This document shows, piece after piece, positions 44,519-52,266 of a DNA stretch of 64,000 bases (within the stretch, counting starts at the first letter, position 1; every line of letters starts with the position of its first letter). Origin of the DNA: Planctomycetota bacterium. Lineage in GTDB: Bacteria > Planctomycetota > PUPC01 > DSUN01. The notes below the pieces were generated by a model. The model had not been told where the DNA came from. It worked only from the letters and a program-made list of their open reading frames with translations, and searched no databases. The stretch spans positions 62,001 to 126,000 of the forward strand of contig DAOOIT010000004.1 of NCBI GenBank assembly GCA_035384565.1, read 5' to 3'. Both the position numbers and the translations under genes were made by a program.

Positions 44519-44689
44519 ATGAAGATCGAAGACCTTGCCCACCGCGTCGCCGGCGAAGCCCTCACCCTCCTCGAGAAGAAGTACCACTACCGCATCGCCG
44601 AGGACCACAAGAAGGACATCCAGAACACCATCCGCAAGAACCTCAACCAGTACCTCAAGGACGCCCCGCCCGCACCCCCGGCCGACTGA
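44519..44689 (+). CDS. Unknown 56-residue helical protein
   Basis: GGAGG lies 6 bases before the ATG. The product begins MKIEDLAHRVAGEALTLLEK and is charged and helical, with a Pro-rich end (APPAPPAD). It lies 80 bp after one gene and 18 bp before the DUF4432 gene, so it is part of the operon. No function can be assigned. Confidence 0.65.
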   Translation: MKIEDLAHRVAGEALTLLEKKYHYRIAEDHKKDIQNTIRKNLNQYLKDAPPAPPAD

Positions 44690-44707
44690 CGCCGCGGGAG
44701 CCGCGCC

Positions 44708-45793
44708 ATGGCCAAGCTCTTCGGCCGCTCCTACACCCGCGACCAGCTCCTTCGCCGCGTGGGCGACGTCTCGCAGCTCGGCGGCACGCGCCTCGTCGAG
44801 CTGCTCGACGGCAATCAGCGCGGCGTGCGCGCCGTGGACTTCGCGACCGGCACCGGCTTCGCCTTCACCGTGCTCCTCGACCGCGGGATGGACATCTACA
44901 ACGCCGCCCACTGCGGCCGCTCGCTCGCCTGGCACGCCACGCCCGGCGCCGTGCACCCCGCCTTCCACGAGCCCGAGGGCCTCGGCTTCCTGCGGACCTT
45001 CGAGGGCGGCCTCCTGTGCACCTGCGGCCTCACCTACGCCGGCGCCCCCTGCACCGACGAGGGCGAACCCCTCGGCCTCCACGGCCGCATCTCCCACGTG
45101 CCCGCCCGCCACGTGTGCCTCGACGCGGCCTGGGACGGCGACGAGTACGACTTCTGGGTGAAGGGCTCGGTGCGCGAGACCCGCGTCTTCGGCCCCAACC
45201 TCGTCCTCACCCGCACCGTGCGCGCCCGCCTCGGCGAGAGCCGCCTCTTCCTTGAAGACCGCATCGTCAACGAAGGCTTTGAGCCCCAGCCCCTCATGGT
45301 CCTCTACCACATCAACGGCGGTTTCCCCGTGGTAGACAAGGGCGCCGAGCTGATCGCCCCCAGCCGCGCGGCCGCGCCCGCCACCGACTACGCCGCGAAG
45401 ATTGGTGCCCGCTGGGCGAGCTTCGACGCCCCCACGCCCGGCGTGCCCGAGGCCTGCTACCGCCACCGCCTCGCCGCCGAGCGCGACGGCACCACCTTCG
45501 TCGCCCTCGTCAACCCCACGCTCGACGGCGGCTTCGGCTACTACGTGCAGTTCAACCGCAAGCAGCTCCCGCACTTCACCGAGTGGAAGATGATGGGCGA
45601 GGGCATGTACGTCGTCGGCACCGAGCCGTGCGTCATGCCCTTGTATCCACGGTCCGAGCTGCGCAAGAAGGGCAAGCTCCCCTTCATCCAGCCGGGCGAG
45701 GAGCGGCTGATCCAGCTCGAGCTTGGCGTCGTCGCCGGCCCCGCTGCCCTCCGCGCCCTCCGCCGCCGCTGCCGCGCGCTCACCAAGGCATGA
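44708..45793 (+). CDS. DUF4432 aldose-1-epimerase-like protein
   Basis: The 361-residue beta-sandwich protein has LLDRGMDIYNAAHCGRSLAW early and HINGGFPVVDKGAEL with its metal/sugar-binding His, both typical of DUF4432. It ends in FIQPGEERLIQLELGV. Related proteins are galactose-mutarotase-like and may act on unusual sugars. It is the last gene of the rightward run from lysS/nadB. Confidence 0.85.
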   Translation: MAKLFGRSYTRDQLLRRVGDVSQLGGTRLVELLDGNQRGVRAVDFATGTGFAFTVLLDRGMDIYNAAHCGRSLAWHATPGAVHPAFHEPEGLGFLRTFEGGLLCTCGLTYAGAPCTDEGEPLGLHGRISHVPARHVCLDAAWDGDEYDFWVKGSVRETRVFGPNLVLTRTVRARLGESRLFLEDRIVNEGFEPQPLMVLYHINGGFPVVDKGAELIAPSRAAAPATDYAAKIGARWASFDAPTPGVPEACYRHRLAAERDGTTFVALVNPTLDGGFGYYVQFNRKQLPHFTEWKMMGEGMYVVGTEPCVMPLYPRSELRKKGKLPFIQPGEERLIQLELGVVAGPAALRALRRRCRALTKA

Positions 45794-45830
45794 CCTTCTG
45801 GCCCGTCGCCAATGAGAGCCGACACACTCT

Positions 45831-45909
45831 CTCGTCCCTATGCTCCGCGCCCATTCGACGCCGTGGAGTGGCGGCTGACGCGCCCACTCGCGGAGCGTAG
45901 GGACGAGAA
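45831..45909. repeat. Inverted pair of GCGGAGCGTAGGGACGAGAA repeats
   Basis: CTCGTCCCTATGCTCCGCG (45831-45849) faces CGCGGAGCGTAGGGACGAGA (45889-45908). The family recurs after genes at 33726, 46841-46942 and 55740-55900. Confidence 0.75.
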
Positions 45910-45966
45910 GAACACCCATCTGTCCTGCGCACGGGGATTGGTGGATGTGCGACTGCGACCGCGGTG

Positions 45967-45995
45967 TGGACTCTGGCCGGCTGTTCGGCTAGAAT
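45967..45995 (+). promoter_or_regulatory. Promoter of the DUF4058 gene
   Basis: TGGACT (45967-45972), 17 bp, TAGAAT (45990-45995); initiation near 46002 leaves a 15-base leader with GAGG before the ATG. Confidence 0.6.
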
Positions 45996-46016
45996 ACGCG
46001 AAAAGAGGACGCGGAG

Positions 46017-46808
46017 ATGCCTTCGCCGCTGCCAGGGATGGACCCGTACATCGAGCACCCGGAGGTGTGGAGCGATTTCCACGGGGATCTGGCCGCCGAG
46101 ATCCGGGCGGTGCTCAATGAAGGCATTCAGCCCCGGTACGTCGCGCGGCTGGTGCCCCGTGTGACTTACGAGATCGTGGAGATCGAGGAAACCCGCGGCA
46201 TCCGCCCCGACGTTAGCGTGTGGCAGGCGCATCCGGAGCCGGAGCAGTCGGGCGGCGGAGGTGTGGCGGTGATCTCGGCCGCGCCGGCCGAGAGCCTGAT
46301 CACGATGGAACTGCCCCTGCGCCTGTTCACCGTCGAAGTGCGCGAGGTCGGCACGCTGCGGCTGGTGACAGCGATTGGGATTCTCTCCCCCGCCAACAAG
46401 CAGCCCGGCCACGACGCGTGCGAGGAATACCTGCGCAAGCGGCGCAGCCTGCTTCGCTCCGAAGCCCATCTGATCGAGATTGACCTTCTGCGAGAAGGCC
46501 AGCGCCCGCCGCTCGACCGCCCGGTGCCGCCGGCGCCGTACTATGTGACACTGAGCCGCTCGAACCGGCGCCCCCGCGTGGAGGTGTGGCCCATTCAGCT
46601 CCGCGACAAGCTGCCCGTGATTCCCGTGCCGCTTCTCTACCCGGACCCCGACGCTCCGCTGGACCTCGGCAGGGTAGTGGCGGCGGTGTACGAGCGCGGC
46701 GCATATGCCCGGCTGATTGACTATCGCCAGCCGCCGCCCCCGCCGCCGCTGTCGGACGCAGATGCCGCGTGGCTGGATGCGCGCCTGGTGGCCGAGAAGG
46801 CGCGGTGA
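46017..46808 (+). CDS. DUF4058 family protein
   Basis: The 263-residue protein has the family opening MPSPLPGMDPYIEHPEVW and the conserved RPDVSVW and EVREVGTLRLVTAIGILSP. The family resembles PD-(D/E)XK nuclease-like folds and is abundant in cyanobacteria and planctomycetes; its function is unknown. The C terminus has a short polyproline run. It is a single gene with its own promoter. Confidence 0.88.
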   Translation: MPSPLPGMDPYIEHPEVWSDFHGDLAAEIRAVLNEGIQPRYVARLVPRVTYEIVEIEETRGIRPDVSVWQAHPEPEQSGGGGVAVISAAPAESLITMELPLRLFTVEVREVGTLRLVTAIGILSPANKQPGHDACEEYLRKRRSLLRSEAHLIEIDLLREGQRPPLDRPVPPAPYYVTLSRSNRRPRVEVWPIQLRDKLPVIPVPLLYPDPDAPLDLGRVVAAVYERGAYARLIDYRQPPPPPPLSDADAAWLDARLVAEKAR

Positions 46809-46840
46809 TTGCCGCCATGGCTCCGCCAGGACCCTCTGCC

Positions 46841-46942
46841 GTTCCTACGCTCCGCATGAGGGCGGAATAGCGAACCCTCCCGCGTCCATTCGACTCCGGG
46901 GAGCGGCGGCCGGCGTGTCCCCGCGCGGAGCGCAGGGACGCG
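46841..46942. repeat. Second inverted pair of GCGGAGCGTAGGGAC repeats
   Basis: GTTCCTACGCTCCGC (46841-46855) faces GCGCGGAGCGCAGGGACGCG (46923-46942), downstream of the DUF4058 gene, with CATTCGAC and GGAGTGGCGGC-like linker sequence shared with the copy at 45831-45909. Confidence 0.7.
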
Positions 46943-47027
46943 TGACCCCCTTGGCCAAGCTCCAATGGAAACGGGCACCCGCTGATCAGCGGATGCCCGT
47001 TCGCGATAGCGTCCTGGCGAGTGCGGG

Positions 47028-47906
47028 TCAGACGGTGGCTTCCTTCCACTGCTGTTCGAGGAAGCGGAAGCTCTTGGGGATTTCCTCTTCGGGCTTGCCC
47101 TTGACGCCGCACTCGAGCGAGCAGTAGTCCTGGTAGCCGATCTTCTTGAGGCCGCGGAAGCCGGCCACGAAGCTCCGGTCGTCCTGCCCCGGCAGGTTGC
47201 GTGCGCGGCTGGCCAGGTGCACGTGGTGCAGCCACTTGCCGGCGGTCACGAAGGCGGCCTCGTCGTCCTTCTCTTCCTTGCACATGTGGTAGAAGTCGCC
47301 CATCATGCAGATGCCGGGGTGATTGAGCTTGCTGCAAATGGCCGCCGCCTGCTCGAGGCGCCGCAGGTAGAAGGTCTCGCCGACGTTCAGGGGCTCGAGC
47401 AGCACGCGGCACTTCTGCTCGACCGCGTAGTCGCCGATGGCGGGCAGGATGTCGGCGAGCACCTTGTCGAGTTCCTCGGGCTTCAGCGTGCTCTGCCCGT
47501 TGAAGCAGGGCACGAAGATGACGCCGGTGGACTCGACCTCGCCGCCGAACTTGAGGGCGGCCTTGATCTGCTCGATGCCCTTGTCGCGCTTCTCTTTGTC
47601 GGGCGACACGAGGGCGCCGCCGGCCGAGCCCCAGCAGCAGGCGCTCACCTTGACGGTGGTGCCCTTGATGGCCTCCTGGATTTCCTTGACGTTGCCGCCG
47701 CCGCCCAGCTCGAGGCCCACGCCGCCCCAGTCCTGAAGCTGGAGCACCTTGTCGCGCAGGGTCTTGCCGGGGATTCGGCCCGCCTGGCTGCCGAGCTTGA
47801 GCACGGCTGTCTCCTTCTTCGCCTCCTCGGCGGCCAGCACCTGCCCCGCAGCGGTCGCGAGGGCGGCCGTGCCCGCCGAACGCCTCAAGAACTCTCGCCG
47901 GTCCAT
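47028..47906 (-). CDS. Tat-exported sugar isomerase/epimerase-like TIM barrel
   Basis: The 292-residue protein starts MDRREFLRRSAGTAALATAA, a Tat signal, and continues as an AP-endonuclease-2-type barrel with VLLEPLNVGETFYLRRLEQA and MMGDFYHMCKEEKDD (metal-ligand Glu and Asp) and CSLECGVKG. Export of this fold is common in planctomycetes. AAGGAG precedes the ATG. The substrate is unknown. Confidence 0.88.
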   Translation of the reverse strand: MDRREFLRRSAGTAALATAAGQVLAAEEAKKETAVLKLGSQAGRIPGKTLRDKVLQLQDWGGVGLELGGGGNVKEIQEAIKGTTVKVSACCWGSAGGALVSPDKEKRDKGIEQIKAALKFGGEVESTGVIFVPCFNGQSTLKPEELDKVLADILPAIGDYAVEQKCRVLLEPLNVGETFYLRRLEQAAAICSKLNHPGICMMGDFYHMCKEEKDDEAAFVTAGKWLHHVHLASRARNLPGQDDRSFVAGFRGLKKIGYQDYCSLECGVKGKPEEEIPKSFRFLEQQWKEATV

Positions 47907-47942
47907 CCTGGTCTCCTTGTTGGCTCCCCCCACTGGCTCTTC

Positions 47943-47971
47943 ATTGAAATGGAATTGCGGCGGGAAGTCAA
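47943..47971 (-). promoter_or_regulatory. Promoter of the exported TIM-barrel gene
   Basis: Minus strand TTGACT (47971-47966), 17 bp, TTCAAT (47948-47943), about 35 bp before the ATG at 47906. Confidence 0.6.
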
Positions 47972-48005
47972 CTGCCGGACGACACGCTGCGTGGCCGGCG
48001 AACGA

Positions 48006-48040
48006 AGCGGGGCACGGCAAGCTGGTTGCCGTGCCCCGCT
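48006..48040 (-). terminator. Hairpin after the first PEP-CTERM gene
   Basis: Perfect 15-bp arms AGCGGGGCACGGCAA/TTGCCGTGCCCCGCT around a 5-base loop, 33 bp after the stop at 48073. The DNA between stop and hairpin (GAGGAGAACCCGGCCCCTCC on the transcript) is nearly the same as that after the other PEP-CTERM gene. The trailing T-tract is poor (TTCGTT). Confidence 0.6.
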
Positions 48041-48072
48041 GGTGTTCCCCGGGAGGAGGGGCCGGGTTCTCC

Positions 48073-49386
48073 TCACAGGGATTCACGACTCGCGCGTCGG
48101 CGCCGCCTGAGCGCTAGAAGGGCCAGCCCGACGAGCACGGCGGTGCCCGGCTCGGGCACCACGTTCACCGGGCCGATCGTGATGCCTGGCGGGGGGCCTG
48201 GCCCGCCGCCGAAGGGGTCGGTCGGGTCCATGAAGCTGAAGCCGAGGCCCTCGCCGGGGATCAGCGACGGGTCGTCCTCGGGGAATGTCACGGGGTCGAA
48301 GAAGCCGGGGTGCGGGTAGAGGTACTCGTACTGGTCGCTGTGCTGGGTGATGGGCACGGTGTTGAAGTTGAAGAGGTTGGGGTCGCTGGTCATCATGGTC
48401 TGGGCGAGCTGGCCGTAGGGGTCGTAGGGGTTGGGGGTGGTTACCGGCGGGCCTGCCCATGGCGGCACGCGGTAGCTGGGCGGCGTGGGCGTGCTGCCGA
48501 GGCCGCCCGAGCTCTCGACGGTGTTGCGGCGGCCGGTCTCCACGGGCCGGCTCCGCGGCGGCTCGGGGTCGGGCGGCTTGACCTTCTTGGCGGGGGCGAC
48601 GATGCGGCCCTTGTTGACGGTCTTCTCCTCGGCCCACCAGCCGAAGAAGGCCTGAGCCTTGATCTTGGACTCGTAGCGGCCGGTCCTCTGGTTGTAGGTG
48701 AGTTCGAACGAGGCGGAGGCGAGGGAGCCGAAGAGGTCGCTGACGAGCGGAATGTCCACCGACACGCCTGCGGAGGCGGTCATCACGCCGGTGCCGAGGT
48801 TCTTGTTGCCCGAGATGCTCACGTTCACCACGCCCCACAGCGTGGCCCCGCCGCTGCCGCCGATCGTCACGTTGCTGGGGTTGCTGGGGTCCACCTCGAT
48901 GGTGAAGTTGAAGTCGGGGTCCTCGAAGAGGAAGCCGCCCGAGCCGGTGGCGTAGGAAGTGGTCTCGCTCGGGTCGTTCTTGTACCAGGTGCTTTCCCAG
49001 CGGATGGTGTAGGTGGGGTCGTCGAGGGCGCTGGCCCGCGTATCCTTCATGTAGCCGCTGTAGTTGATGATGTAGTCGTCGCCGCCCAGCGAGGCGTAGG
49101 CCTTGCCGCGCCAGGCCTGCCATTCGGTGCGCGAGGCCAGCGGCACGCCGGGCAGCGCGGAATCAGGCGGGCCGATCCAGACCGAGCGATAGGTGAACGT
49201 GGCATCGGGGTGGTTGTTGCCCCCCGCATAGTTGAGCAGGCCGATCATGGTGGCATCGGTGTCTATGACGAAGTTCTCGACCACCATGCCGATTTCCTGC
49301 GGGTTGAACGGCAGTGCGGGCGCCGGCGCGCCGCAGGCAGCCAACAGGGCGACCGCAAGAGCCAGGCGAGCGGACCAGTTCTTCAT
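48073..49386 (-). CDS. PEP-CTERM surface/export protein
   Basis: The 437-residue protein has a signal peptide (MKNWSARLALAVALLAACGA), a beta-rich body with GSGGFLFEDPDFNF, a long Pro-rich linker (about 270-390) and a PEP-CTERM tail: VVPEPG, a hydrophobic stretch VLVGLALLALRRRRR. The tail is cut by exosortase, which is not in the window. AAGGA precedes ATG 49386. It lies 99 bp past the hairpin of the upstream PEP-CTERM gene, and no clear promoter was found between them. Confidence 0.88.
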   Translation of the reverse strand: MKNWSARLALAVALLAACGAPAPALPFNPQEIGMVVENFVIDTDATMIGLLNYAGGNNHPDATFTYRSVWIGPPDSALPGVPLASRTEWQAWRGKAYASLGGDDYIINYSGYMKDTRASALDDPTYTIRWESTWYKNDPSETTSYATGSGGFLFEDPDFNFTIEVDPSNPSNVTIGGSGGATLWGVVNVSISGNKNLGTGVMTASAGVSVDIPLVSDLFGSLASASFELTYNQRTGRYESKIKAQAFFGWWAEEKTVNKGRIVAPAKKVKPPDPEPPRSRPVETGRRNTVESSGGLGSTPTPPSYRVPPWAGPPVTTPNPYDPYGQLAQTMMTSDPNLFNFNTVPITQHSDQYEYLYPHPGFFDPVTFPEDDPSLIPGEGLGFSFMDPTDPFGGGPGPPPGITIGPVNVVPEPGTAVLVGLALLALRRRRRASRESL

Positions 49387-49484
49387 GTCAACGGTCCTTT
49401 CAGAGCGCGTCCCCTGTTCGATGCCCGCGGTTCCACCGCCGCAGCGGAGCGCTGTGCCGCGCGGCCCGCTGGCGGATGCGCAGC

Positions 49485-49515
49485 GGGGCACGGCGGCGGG
49501 AAGCCGCCGTGCCCC
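49485..49515 (-). terminator. Hairpin after the second PEP-CTERM gene
   Basis: Perfect 13-bp arms GGGGCACGGCGGC/GCCGCCGTGCCCC around a 5-base loop, 43 bp after the stop at 49558. It occupies the same position as the hairpin at 48006, within the shared 3' region. Confidence 0.6.
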
Positions 49516-49557
49516 CTGCACCCCCTGGGAGGAGGGGCCGGGTTCTCCTCTCAGGGT

Positions 49558-50952
49558 TCACGTTCTGCGCCCCCGGCGCCGCGCGAGGGCCAGCAGGCCA
49601 AGGGCCACGAGCGAGAGCGCTCCGGGCTCGGGGATCGCCGCCGTGGCGAGCCGGAACTCAATGTCGAACTCGGGGCTGCTGTACGACACATCGGTTTGCG
49701 GGAAGAAGTAGTTGTCGCGGGCCGCCTCCGGCACCAGGGCGCCGAAGGGCGGAAAGTGGTCCCACGGCGCCAGGCCGTCCTGCGTCAGCGCGATTGCGTC
49801 GCCGAACACGTCGCCCCAGTTCAGCACGAACGAGTTGCCCGGGTTGCCGACCTCGCGGAACGTGAGCTCGGTCCAGATGTCGAAGAAGGAGGCGAAATGG
49901 CCCGAGTTCGTCCGAGTCAGGGTCATGGTGCCGTTCGATACCCTCAGCGGGTCCAGTTCCACGAACACATCGAAGAAGGAGTCCACGCCGCCCGTGGTGA
50001 CCGTGATGGGGTTGAGGGACACCAGGCTCAATTGGACGAGTTCGATGGGCACGGGGTCGGTGCTGCCGGCGAAGGGCAGGTTGCCGTCGGCGAGGCGCCG
50101 AACGATCGTGTCGGTGTTGCCCAGGGGGCCCACGGGATTCGGTGGGTAGCCGATCAGCAGGATACTGCCCGTGAACGGCTCGGAGCCGGGGTCGAAGAAG
50201 CCGGCGGGGATCGGGTTCTCCTGGCCAAAGCGCAGCTCGGCCCGCACCGTGCTGAGGTGGTCGTTGCCCGCTGTGACGACCTGGCCCGGGCTCAGGCGGG
50301 CCGTGGAGACCGTGGTGCCCGAGTGGCCGTCCAGGACCCCGCCCGGCGCACCCACGAAGTCAATGCGGTACGTGATGTCGAAGAAGCTGTCCACCGCCCA
50401 GTTGCCGCCCGACAGTTGGCGGAGCGTGGTGTGGCCGGGGCTGGGCATGCCAAAGCCCGTGCCAGCCGTGATGCGCAGCAGGTCGAAGTCCGGGTCGCCC
50501 GGCGGCAGTTGGCCCTGAAGGACGAACAGGTCGGTCGGGAACGATTGCACGGGAACGGTGGGGTTGCGCGGCCCGACGTGCACCTGGGTCTGGACCGCGG
50601 GCAAACTGAGGGAACGGTGGATGCCCGCGTAGGCCCCAGTGCCCGTGAGGTCGAGGGTGGCCATGTACTGGAACGTGTCGGCCACGCCGCCGAGGGTGCC
50701 GCCGGGCACCGAGACGAAGCCGGATGGATTGTAGAGACGCAACGTGCCCTGGAAGGTCGAGCCCGGCGGCAAGCCGTTAATGATGAACTGCGTGCCGAGC
50801 GGTGTGCCCCAGCCGGCTCCCGGCGCATTGGCCAACAGCACCTCGTCGTCAACCTCGGGCAGAATGATGTCGGCCTGCGCGCAGGGCGCTCCGGCGAAGA
50901 GGCCCACGAGGGCTGCGCTGAGGAGCAGCGCCCGGCATCGGTTGTGGTCCAT
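49558..50952 (-). CDS. PEP-CTERM surface/export protein
   Basis: The 464-residue protein starts with a signal peptide (LLLSAALVGLFAGAPCAQA). Its beta-rich body has no known domain (repeated VDSFFD(I/V) segments at about 190 and 345). It ends IPEPGALSLVALGLLALARR, the PEP-CTERM signal. A sigma-54 site at 50998-51013 places initiation about 35 bases before the ATG. Its body does not match that of the neighbouring PEP-CTERM protein, although the 3' UTRs match. Confidence 0.88.
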   Translation of the reverse strand: MDHNRCRALLLSAALVGLFAGAPCAQADIILPEVDDEVLLANAPGAGWGTPLGTQFIINGLPPGSTFQGTLRLYNPSGFVSVPGGTLGGVADTFQYMATLDLTGTGAYAGIHRSLSLPAVQTQVHVGPRNPTVPVQSFPTDLFVLQGQLPPGDPDFDLLRITAGTGFGMPSPGHTTLRQLSGGNWAVDSFFDITYRIDFVGAPGGVLDGHSGTTVSTARLSPGQVVTAGNDHLSTVRAELRFGQENPIPAGFFDPGSEPFTGSILLIGYPPNPVGPLGNTDTIVRRLADGNLPFAGSTDPVPIELVQLSLVSLNPITVTTGGVDSFFDVFVELDPLRVSNGTMTLTRTNSGHFASFFDIWTELTFREVGNPGNSFVLNWGDVFGDAIALTQDGLAPWDHFPPFGALVPEAARDNYFFPQTDVSYSSPEFDIEFRLATAAIPEPGALSLVALGLLALARRRGRRT

Positions 50953-50997
50953 CCCCCGTCTCCTTCAGCCGTTGCCCGTCACCTTGGTCCTGGCGGG

Positions 50998-51013
50998 AGC
51001 AACCGGCGTGCCG
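50998..51013 (-). promoter_or_regulatory. Sigma-54 promoter of a PEP-CTERM gene
   Basis: Minus strand CGGCACGCCGGTTGCT matches the consensus TGGCACGN4TTGCT at all fixed positions but the first, with GG and GC exactly 10 bases apart. The rest of the 305-bp gap to 51257 shows only an inverted pair GTTGCCAA/TTGGCAAC (51111-51118, 51186-51193), which could be an activator site. Confidence 0.8.
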
Positions 51014-51257
51014 GGCGACGGGCGGGAGAGGGGTGTGTTTTGAAGTGTGTGATGCGGATGGTGTTATGGAGTTTTCCGAGTGACTTAGTGGGGATTGGGA
51101 TTTGGAACATGTTGCCAACTCGCAACGGAAGTTTGGCCACTGCCATATAAGTTATGACTCTGGCATTACTTACGTGTGCTGCTTCTTGGCAACATGGCGT
51201 GGCGCAGGCGCAACGCGCCGGCCATTACCCTGCCCCTGGGGTCCGCCGGCCTGACGC

Positions 51258-52250
51258 CTATGGGAGGCCGAGGCCCTCCTGGTTCGATGCAATGCGGTCG
51301 AAGAGGGTGTGGAGCCTCTCGTCGGGCTGGTAGACGGCGGCGCGGCGGCGATAGCACTCGGCCGAGCGGCGCATCGCCTCGTCGAGGCTCACGCGGCACT
51401 CGAACCGCCCGACCACGCCCATGACCTTCGAGTTGTCGAAGAGCACCGACCAGGTCTTGTCGCCCAGGAGCGGCCCGGCCCATTCGGGGTTGTAGCGCAC
51501 CAGCGTGTCGGTGGGCACGTGAACGAGGCGCGGCTCGGCCCCCAGCGCGCGGCCCATGGCCTGGAAGATGGCATCCCACGGGTACGATTTCATGTGGCGT
51601 GTGATGTGGAACGCCTCGCCGAGCGCCTTGGGGTTGCCGAGCAGGCCGACGAAGGGCACGGCGAAGTCTTCCGAATGGGTGAGGGTCCAGAGGGCCGTGC
51701 CGTCGCCGTGGACGAGGAGGGGCCTGCCGTGGAGGATGCGCCAGGCCCAGTCGTCGCCGCGCCCGATGCCGCCCGGGAAGCGGGTGCGCAGGGTGTGGCT
51801 CGGGCGCACGATCGTCACGGGCAGCCGGCCGTCGGCGTGCTGGCGCAGCAGGAACGCTTCCATGTCGGCCTTGGTCTGGCTGTAGGGCCAGAAGGGGTTC
51901 GCCAGAGGCACATCCTCGGTGATGACCACGCGGGTGGGCGGCTTCTGGTAGGCGGAGGCGGTGGAGATGAAGACGTATTGCCCGCAGCGGCCGGCGAACA
52001 CCTCGGCGTCGCGCCGCGCGGTGGCGAGGTCGTAGGCGAGGAACTGGCAGACGGCGTCGAACCGCTCGGTGCCGAGGGCCTCGTAGGCCGCTGGGTCCTT
52101 CAGGTCGCCCGGGATGTGGCGCACGCCGGGCGGCAGGGGCTCCTCGGTCCGGCCGCGGTTGAACACGGCCACCTTGTGGCCGGCCTCGACGCTGCGCCAG
52201 ACGCAGGCCGTGGAGATCTCGCCTGTGCCGCCGATATAGAGCACGCGCAT
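51258..52250 (-). CDS. NAD-dependent epimerase/dehydratase
   Basis: The 330-residue extended short-chain dehydrogenase starts MRVLYIGGTGEISTACVW, an NAD-binding GGTGxxS variant, and continues with FISTASAYQ and PYSQTKADMEAFLL (Tyr-x-x-x-Lys). The layout resembles RNA-binding/UDP-glucose epimerase-like family members. GAGGGAA precedes ATG 52250, and the PQQ gene stop is 16 bp upstream, so the two form an operon. Confidence 0.88.
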   Translation of the reverse strand: MRVLYIGGTGEISTACVWRSVEAGHKVAVFNRGRTEEPLPPGVRHIPGDLKDPAAYEALGTERFDAVCQFLAYDLATARRDAEVFAGRCGQYVFISTASAYQKPPTRVVITEDVPLANPFWPYSQTKADMEAFLLRQHADGRLPVTIVRPSHTLRTRFPGGIGRGDDWAWRILHGRPLLVHGDGTALWTLTHSEDFAVPFVGLLGNPKALGEAFHITRHMKSYPWDAIFQAMGRALGAEPRLVHVPTDTLVRYNPEWAGPLLGDKTWSVLFDNSKVMGVVGRFECRVSLDEAMRRSAECYRRRAAVYQPDERLHTLFDRIASNQEGLGLP

Positions 52251-52266
52251 TGCGTTCCCTCTCAAG

